Source of the DNA: Maribacter arcticus
GTDB taxonomy: Bacteria > Bacteroidota > Bacteroidia > Flavobacteriales > Flavobacteriaceae
NCBI RefSeq assembly: GCF_900167935.1
Contig: NZ_FUYL01000009.1
Coordinates: 196,615-234,193 of the forward strand
Length of the DNA: 37,579 nucleotides
Reading direction: 5' to 3'
Part shown: positions 33,701 to 37,579 of the stretch, piece after piece
Position numbering within the stretch: position 1 is the first letter of the stretch
Layout: each line of letters opens with the position of its first letter
The notes under the pieces: generated by a model
Databases searched by the model: none
Seen by the model: only the letters and a program-made list of their open reading frames with translations
What the model was told of the DNA's origin: nothing
Translations under genes and position numbers: made by a program

Positions 33701-35272
33701 CGTAATTCTACTCCTTATGTAGGATTGATTTCTCCACCGCCACATCACGATATTTATTCCATTGAAGATTTATCTCAACTTATTTACGATCTAAAATCAG
33801 CAAATAGAAAAGCGAGAATAAATGTAAAATTAGTCTCAGAGGTTGGTGTTGGTACCGTAGCTGCTGGTGTAGCAAAAGCAAAAGCAGATGTTATTTTAGT
33901 TTCTGGTTTTGATGGCGGTACAGGGGCTTCACCTTTAACCTCATTGAAACATGCTGGTCTACCTTGGGAACTTGGTATTGCAGAGGCACAACAAACTTTA
34001 GTACTTAATGATTTAAGAAATAGAATTGTATTAGAATGTGACGGCCAATTAAAAACAGGAAGAGATGTTGCTATAGCATGTCTATTAGGGGCTGAAGAGT
34101 TCGGTTTTGCAACTGCACCATTAGTAGCTTCAGGCTGTATAATGATGCGTGTTTGTCATCTCAACACTTGCCCAGTAGGTATCGCAACTCAGAATCCAGA
34201 ACTTAGAAAGAAATTTAAAGGAAAGCCAGAGCACGTTGTCAACTACATGTATTTTGTAGCTCAAGAATTACGTGAAATAATGGCACAATTAGGATTCAGA
34301 ACTATTAATGAAATGGTAGGTCAGGTTCAAAAATTAGATCGTAAAAAAGCTATTGACCATTACAAATCTGCAGGTATTGACTTAACACCTATCCTGCATC
34401 AAGTTGATGTGCCAAAAGGAACTAAATTTTATAATACAGAAAAACAAAAGCATGATATTTATAAATCTATTGAATTTGATATCATAGCTAAAGCTAATCC
34501 TTCGCTATTTAGAAAAGAAAAACTAACGTTAGATTACCCCATTTGTAATACTGATCGTGCTGTTGGCGCAATAATCAGCAATGAAATTTCAAAAACTTAT
34601 GGTGCAGAAGGCTTACCTATAAATACGTTAAGACTCAATTTTACGGGATCGGCAGGTCAAAGTTTTGGCGCTTTTGCTACAAGAGGACTTACTATGGTTG
34701 TTAACGGAAATACAAATGATTATTTAGGAAAAGGACTATCAGGAGCAAAACTTGTCATTAAGGTTCCAGAAAAATCAACTATTATTCCTGAGGAAAATGT
34801 TATTACAGGTAACGTAACCCTCTATGGAGCTACAGCTGGTAGAGCATACATAAATGGAAAAGCCGGTGAACGATTCTGTGTACGTAATTCAGGTGCAAAA
34901 GCTGTCGTGGAAGGAATTGGCGATCATGGTTGCGAGTATATGACTGGTGGTGTTGCTGTTATCTTAGGTGAAGTTGGAAGAAACTTTGGAGCAGGAATGA
35001 GTGGTGGTATCGCCTTTGTTCTTGACAACAATAACACTTTCAAAAAACGTTGCAGCCTTGAAGGTTTAAACCTATTGGAAGTTACCGAGGATAATGATAT
35101 AAAACAATTAAAAGATTTAATCGAAAGTCACTATAGCTCAACCTCAAGTCCGTTGGCACAACGAATTTTAGAGAATTGGGAATCTTATTTACCCAAATTC
35201 ATTAAGGTCTTACCCGAAGAATACAGGCAGGCTTTAATCAGATTAGAAGAAGAAAATTTACAAATTATTTAA
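30764..35272 (+). CDS. gltB: Glutamate synthase large subunit
   Basis: The 1502-aa alpha subunit of NADPH-GOGAT, which makes glutamate from glutamine and 2-oxoglutarate. Domains in order: class II glutamine amidotransferase (N-terminal nucleophile Cys18 after a short propeptide, DNCGAGFICSLKG), central domain, FMN/2-oxoglutarate synthase domain (PGEGGQLPGPKV, SGFDGGTGASPLTSLKHAG), 3Fe-4S cysteines in SGCIMMRVCHLNTCPVGIATQ, and the GXGXG beta-helix (NGKAGERFCVRNSGAKAVVEGIGDHGCEYMTGG). Length is normal. The gene for the beta subunit follows after 9 nt. The first residue of the mature enzyme is expected to be Cys18. Confidence 0.97.
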   Translation: MTLKKQGLYLPEFEHDNCGAGFICSLKGKKSNDIIHKALEILERLEHRGAVSADGKTGDGAGILIDIPHDFFQAVCDFELPKVGDYAVGNIFFPRKSNQRDFCISVFEENIKKQGLKLLGWRDVPVNRSVPGRIAAETEPFVKQIFVAKENSEQDYFEFNLKLYIARKVTEHTIIKSKLSESKFFYVPSLSTKIIIFKGLLMPLDISLYYSDLMDSRVVTRLALVHQRFSTNTFPTWDLAQPFRYMCHNGEINTLRGNVSRMFSREELLENDMFGDEIKNILPIILPGKSDSATMDMVVELLLMTGRSLPEVMMILVPEAWEKNAEMSDAKRAFYEYHSCMMEPWDGPASIPFTDGNFIGAVLDRNGLRPSRYTVTKDDYVVMSSETGVVDITPENVEFHGRLQPGKMFLVNMEEGRIINDEEIKEKIAKQYPYSKWLKNNLVHLKDIPYNDCPLFLGEETLEKRKSVFGYTLEDINTIVLPMAKAGKEPIGSMGSDTPIAVLSQRPQLIYNYFKQLFAQVTNPPLDGIREELITDISLTLGSDHNIFEFSELHCRKLKIQNPVISKEDLDKIKNYDVSPDYKVVSIEILYSIKQGHNGLEDALQSVLDQASNAVDEGANIIILSDRSINEEMAPIPALLACSFVNSGLQKLGKRSKLSVIIESAEPREVHHFALLFGFGASAINPYLVNEIIAEQIEEHDITDITFDEAIKNYNKAVGKGILKVMNKIGISTLNSYRGSQLFECIGINTKVVEKYFPNTPTRIQGIGLYQIEKEIALRHHKTFSKKEIAGNLDLEIGGEYRWRRDGEKHMFNPLSIAKLQKSVRNNEPDTYKEYAKMVNEQSHNLMTIRGLFEFSNYDPIPLDEVEPWTEIVKRFKTGAMSYGSISKEAHENLAIAMNRIGGKSNSGEGGEDENRFYKNSTGDWRNSAIKQVASGRFGVTSNYLTNAKEIQIKMAQGAKPGEGGQLPGPKVNPEIAKTRNSTPYVGLISPPPHHDIYSIEDLSQLIYDLKSANRKARINVKLVSEVGVGTVAAGVAKAKADVILVSGFDGGTGASPLTSLKHAGLPWELGIAEAQQTLVLNDLRNRIVLECDGQLKTGRDVAIACLLGAEEFGFATAPLVASGCIMMRVCHLNTCPVGIATQNPELRKKFKGKPEHVVNYMYFVAQELREIMAQLGFRTINEMVGQVQKLDRKKAIDHYKSAGIDLTPILHQVDVPKGTKFYNTEKQKHDIYKSIEFDIIAKANPSLFRKEKLTLDYPICNTDRAVGAIISNEISKTYGAEGLPINTLRLNFTGSAGQSFGAFATRGLTMVVNGNTNDYLGKGLSGAKLVIKVPEKSTIIPEENVITGNVTLYGATAGRAYINGKAGERFCVRNSGAKAVVEGIGDHGCEYMTGGVAVILGEVGRNFGAGMSGGIAFVLDNNNTFKKRCSLEGLNLLEVTEDNDIKQLKDLIESHYSSTSSPLAQRILENWESYLPKFIKVLPEEYRQALIRLEEENLQII

Positions 35273-35281
35273 AATCGGAAT

Positions 35282-36748
35282 ATGGGAAAGATAACAGGAT
35301 TTTTGGAATTCGATAGAAAAATTGAAAATTACCAACCAGTTGAAGAACGCTTAAAAAATTATAAAGAATTTACCGTACCGATGCCTGAAAAAGAGCTGAA
35401 GGACCAAGGCGCCCGTTGTATGGATTGTGGAATTCCATTTTGCCATAGTGGGTGTCCATTAGGGAATTTAATTCCTGATTTTAATGACGCAGTTTATCGT
35501 GGTAAATGGGAAAAAGCAAGTGAAATATTACATTCTACAAATAATTTTCCAGAATTCACAGGTAGGCTATGCCCAGCACCTTGCGAAGAAGCATGTGTAT
35601 TAGGTATAAATGAAGACCCAGTAAGTATTGAGAATATCGAAAAAAATATTGTTGAAACAGCTTTCTCTAAAGGATGGGTAACTGCAGAACCGCCAATAAC
35701 TAGAACGGGGAAGAAAATTGCCGTTGTAGGATCTGGACCTGCCGGACTAGCCGCTGCCCAACAATTAAATAGGGCAGGACACACTATAACCGTTTTTGAA
35801 CGTGATGAAAAACCAGGTGGATTAATGCGCTATGGTATTCCCGATTTTAAAATGGAGAAAAGTGTTATTGACAGACGATTAGATGTACTTAAAGAAGAAG
35901 GTATTATCTTTTCTTGCGGAGTTCATATCGGAGTAGATATTAAAGCCGATGCTTTAAAAGAGGACTTTGATGCTATTGTTTTAACAGGAGGGGCGACTAT
36001 AAGAAGAAATCTACCCATTGAAGGTTCTGACTTAAAAGGTGTGGTTCAAGCCATGGATTTTTTAGGTCAAAATAATAGACGTGTTGATGGCATAAAGGAT
36101 TTAGGAGAAGAAATAAAAGCAACCGATAAAGATGTAATCGTTATAGGTGGCGGAGATACTGGTTCAGATTGCATTGGTACTTCTTTCCGTCAAGGCGCAA
36201 CATCTGTTTCTAATTTTGAAATTATGCCAATGGGCACAAGTGAAAGACCTGAAGGCCAACCTTGGCCATTTTGGCCTATGAGATTACGAACAAGTTCCTC
36301 TCATAAAGAAGGTGCTGAGAGATACTTTAGTATTTCGACAAAAAAGTTTATAGGTGATGCCGAAGGTAACTTAAAAGGATTAATCACTTCTGAAATTGAG
36401 TGGGTTAAAATTCCTGGACAACGTCCACAATTAAAGGAAGTAGCAGGTACCGAGAAAGAATGGAAATGCGATTTAGCATTATTAGCCTTAGGTTTTACCG
36501 GTTCGGAAGAAACAGTATCACAACAACTTGGCTTAGAAATGGATGCAAGAACTAACATAAAAGCATCAGATGCTAATTACCAAACCAATATCCCTAGTGT
36601 ATTTGTTGCTGGAGACCAAAGAAGAGGTCAATCATTAATTGTTTGGGCTATCTCAGAAGGAAGACAAGCTGCATATCATGTAGATAAGTATCTTATGGGA
36701 GAATCTGCTTTACCTTTAAAAGGGGATGGAGATTTGCCTCGAGTTTAA
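35282..36748 (+). CDS. gltD: Glutamate synthase small subunit
   Basis: The 488-aa beta subunit that passes electrons from NADPH through FAD and two 4Fe-4S clusters to GltB. The N-terminal cysteine pattern is RCMDCGIPFCHSGCPL (Cys46, 49, 54, 58) and RLCPAPCEEAC (Cys97, 101, 105). The FAD motif GSGPAG is at 150-155, NADPH binding is in VIGGGDTGSDC, and the second FAD contact is in NIPSVFVAGDQRRGQSLIVWAISEGR. Family length is typical. A terminator lies 19 nt past the stop. It forms a two-gene operon with gltB. Confidence 0.97.
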   Translation: MGKITGFLEFDRKIENYQPVEERLKNYKEFTVPMPEKELKDQGARCMDCGIPFCHSGCPLGNLIPDFNDAVYRGKWEKASEILHSTNNFPEFTGRLCPAPCEEACVLGINEDPVSIENIEKNIVETAFSKGWVTAEPPITRTGKKIAVVGSGPAGLAAAQQLNRAGHTITVFERDEKPGGLMRYGIPDFKMEKSVIDRRLDVLKEEGIIFSCGVHIGVDIKADALKEDFDAIVLTGGATIRRNLPIEGSDLKGVVQAMDFLGQNNRRVDGIKDLGEEIKATDKDVIVIGGGDTGSDCIGTSFRQGATSVSNFEIMPMGTSERPEGQPWPFWPMRLRTSSSHKEGAERYFSISTKKFIGDAEGNLKGLITSEIEWVKIPGQRPQLKEVAGTEKEWKCDLALLALGFTGSEETVSQQLGLEMDARTNIKASDANYQTNIPSVFVAGDQRRGQSLIVWAISEGRQAAYHVDKYLMGESALPLKGDGDLPRV

Positions 36749-36767
36749 TTAAACTCTTTTATCATAT

Positions 36768-36802
36768 AAAAAGCTCCCAACTAATAAAGTTGGGAGCTTT
36801 TT
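36768..36802 (+). terminator. Rho-independent terminator of gltBD
   Basis: Perfect 14-bp arms AAAAAGCTCCCAAC and complement (36768-36781, 36789-36802) with a 7-nt loop, T-tract included in the arm. A 16-bp palindrome, GAGTTTAATTAAACTC (36741-36756), overlaps the gltD stop codon just upstream. Confidence 0.9.
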
Positions 36803-37241
36803 ATGTATTTATATATTCTAATTAAACCTTAATCTATTACTTCTTTAATACTTAATTTGTAATCTGGAGCGTAAACTCCAATTAAAGTATGTATCACATT
36901 TTCATTATATATGTGTCTCAATTGATATATTCTAGTCGATAAGTGATGTTGTGTATAGCTCCTAGCCTTAAGTTATACATTTGTCTAACTCAATCTTTTA
37001 CTTATAACTGTTATTACACTAGCATCTACGTCTATATAATAATGTATTAATTGTTCCTTTAAGAATATTATTGTTTTACGGGAAGAGCATAAAGTTTTTG
37101 AACCTACTTAAGCACTGGCCAGCTATTGGGCGCAACATGCTTACCACATCTTGGGTATTGAGCAATCCATATACATCTAAAGATAAAGGTATAAGTCACC
37201 AAAGCAAACACTTATCCATTATCTGGTTTTCGGGTATAAAA
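36803..37241. other. Unassigned region between gltBD and the rRNA operon end
   Basis: About 440 bp with no gene I can support. The left half is AT-rich; 37100-37150 is locally richer in G+C. Short open frames exist on both strands (for example minus-strand ending near 37075) but show no motif, and the longest plus-strand frame runs into the 5S gene. No repeat or tRNA found. Confidence 0.4.
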
Positions 37242-37271
37242 AAAGCCCCTTACATTTCTGTAAAGGGCTTT
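37242..37271 (-). terminator. Terminator of the rRNA operon
   Basis: Minus-strand stem AAAGCCCTTTACA / TGTAAGGGGCTTT with a 4-nt loop and one G-U wobble, followed by a T-run. It lies 6 nt after the 5S 3' end. Confidence 0.85.
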
Positions 37272-37277
37272 CGAAAA

Positions 37278-37385
37278 AGGCGGCTACCTACTCTCCCACT
37301 TAGTATAGCAGTACCATCGGCGCAAACGGTCTTAACTTCCCTGTTCGGAATGGTAAGGGGTGGGCCCCGTCGCCATGGCCACCTA
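37278..37385 (-). rRNA. rrf: 5S ribosomal RNA
   Basis: On the minus strand the terminal helix AGGTGGC / GCCGCCT pairs the two ends. The interior has the universal segments CCATGGCGACGGGGCCCACC, CATTCCGAACAGGGAAGTTA, GCGCCGATGGTACTGC and GTGGGAGAGTAGGTAG. About 107-108 nt, normal for the phylum; ends are accurate to a few bases. Confidence 0.95.
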
Positions 37386-37553
37386 AGTTATAGATCGGGA
37401 CGTACCCGATCGCGGCCTCCGCCGCAATATCGTTGACATGAATGGAACAGGATCCTATAAAGGAAAGTAACACGTATAGTAATAAGCGAGACTTATAAAA
37501 AAAGAAAGAAATAAAGATCGTCGTCTGCCCCCTCCCGAAGAAGGGGACAGGCG
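37386..37553 (-). other. 23S-5S transcribed spacer with three hairpins
   Basis: About 168 nt. In the minus-strand RNA: CCCCTTC-TTCG-GGAGGGG (37546-37529, 7-bp stem with a UUCG tetraloop) just after the 23S end; GCGGC-GGAG-GCCGC (37425-37412); and GATCGGG-TACGT-CCCGATC (37411-37393) seven bases before 5S. They are likely rRNA processing structures. Confidence 0.6.
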
Positions 37554-37579
37554 TATGCGCAAGCCTGACGGGCAATTAG
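37554..37579 (-). rRNA. rrl: 23S ribosomal RNA, 3' end (partial)
   Basis: The minus strand reads CTAATTGCCCGTCAGGCTT from the window edge, aligning with the 3' terminus of bacterial 23S rRNA (CTAATGAACCGTGAGGCTT in E. coli), and is followed by spacer and 5S. Only about 26 nt of the gene are inside the window. Confidence 0.75.

Noticed and set aside
37071..37436. Open frame of 121 codons on the plus strand
   Set aside because: Its second half is the antisense of the 5S rRNA and terminator; no motif in the first half.
1..37579. CRISPR arrays, insertion sequences, phage genes or a defence island
   Set aside because: No evenly spaced direct repeats, transposase or integrase motifs, or anti-phage gene families were seen on either strand.

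Overview
The window is a low-GC chromosomal segment of a member of the Bacteroidota, almost certainly a gliding, probably marine member of the Flavobacteriaceae. The evidence is a gldJ lipoprotein gene, porV of the type IX secretion system (T9SS), a secreted protein with a T9SS C-terminal sorting domain, ExbB/ExbD/TonB, an NhaD-type Na+/H+ antiporter, and promoters of the Bacteroidota form TTG-N17..21-TAnnTTTG with no Shine-Dalgarno sequences. Genus cannot be fixed from sequence reading alone.

Layout. 1-4.2 kb: the tail of a T9SS cargo protein, thymidylate synthase, a small CBM48 protein, a class V aminotransferase divergent from a 2TM protein, and dihydrofolate reductase. 4.2-6.7 kb: murI and a PafA-type phosphatase on the minus strand. 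6.8-8.3 kb: an MlaEF lipid ABC transporter core. 8.3-13.2 kb: a tight five-gene minus-strand operon (M28 peptidase lipoprotein, SDR, SprT-like metalloprotein, manC, DUF389 membrane protein). 13.2-17.9 kb: pdhA-pdhC, cytidine deaminase and porV, all minus. 18.3-21.3 kb: gldJ and murF, plus. 21.3-23.9 kb: an unusual 837-aa exported protein with a TonB-receptor plug domain but no barrel. 24.0-29.0 kb: two valine tRNAs and, upstream of them, nhaD-exbB-exbD-tonB-folC, all minus. 29.3-36.7 kb: acyl-CoA dehydrogenase and the glutamate synthase pair gltBD, plus. 36.7-37.6 kb: the 3' end of an rRNA operon on the minus strand (end of 23S, spacer, 5S, terminator).

How the genes fit together. thyA, folA and folC cover the folate/dTMP cycle. 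murI and murF serve peptidoglycan synthesis. gldJ, porV and the cargo protein belong to gliding and T9SS secretion. exbB/exbD/tonB energise outer-membrane receptors. pdhA/C, the acyl-CoA dehydrogenase and gltBD are central metabolism.

No mobile element, CRISPR array, phage gene or defence island was seen; this is core-genome DNA. The most interesting signals are small: a perfect 14-bp-arm palindrome carrying two opposed promoters at 3289-3319; the absence of porU between porV and gldJ; terminators whose T-tracts run straight into the next gene's -7 box; a palindrome inside the gltB core promoter; and rare start codons on two folate genes, each in a 4-nt overlap with the upstream stop.
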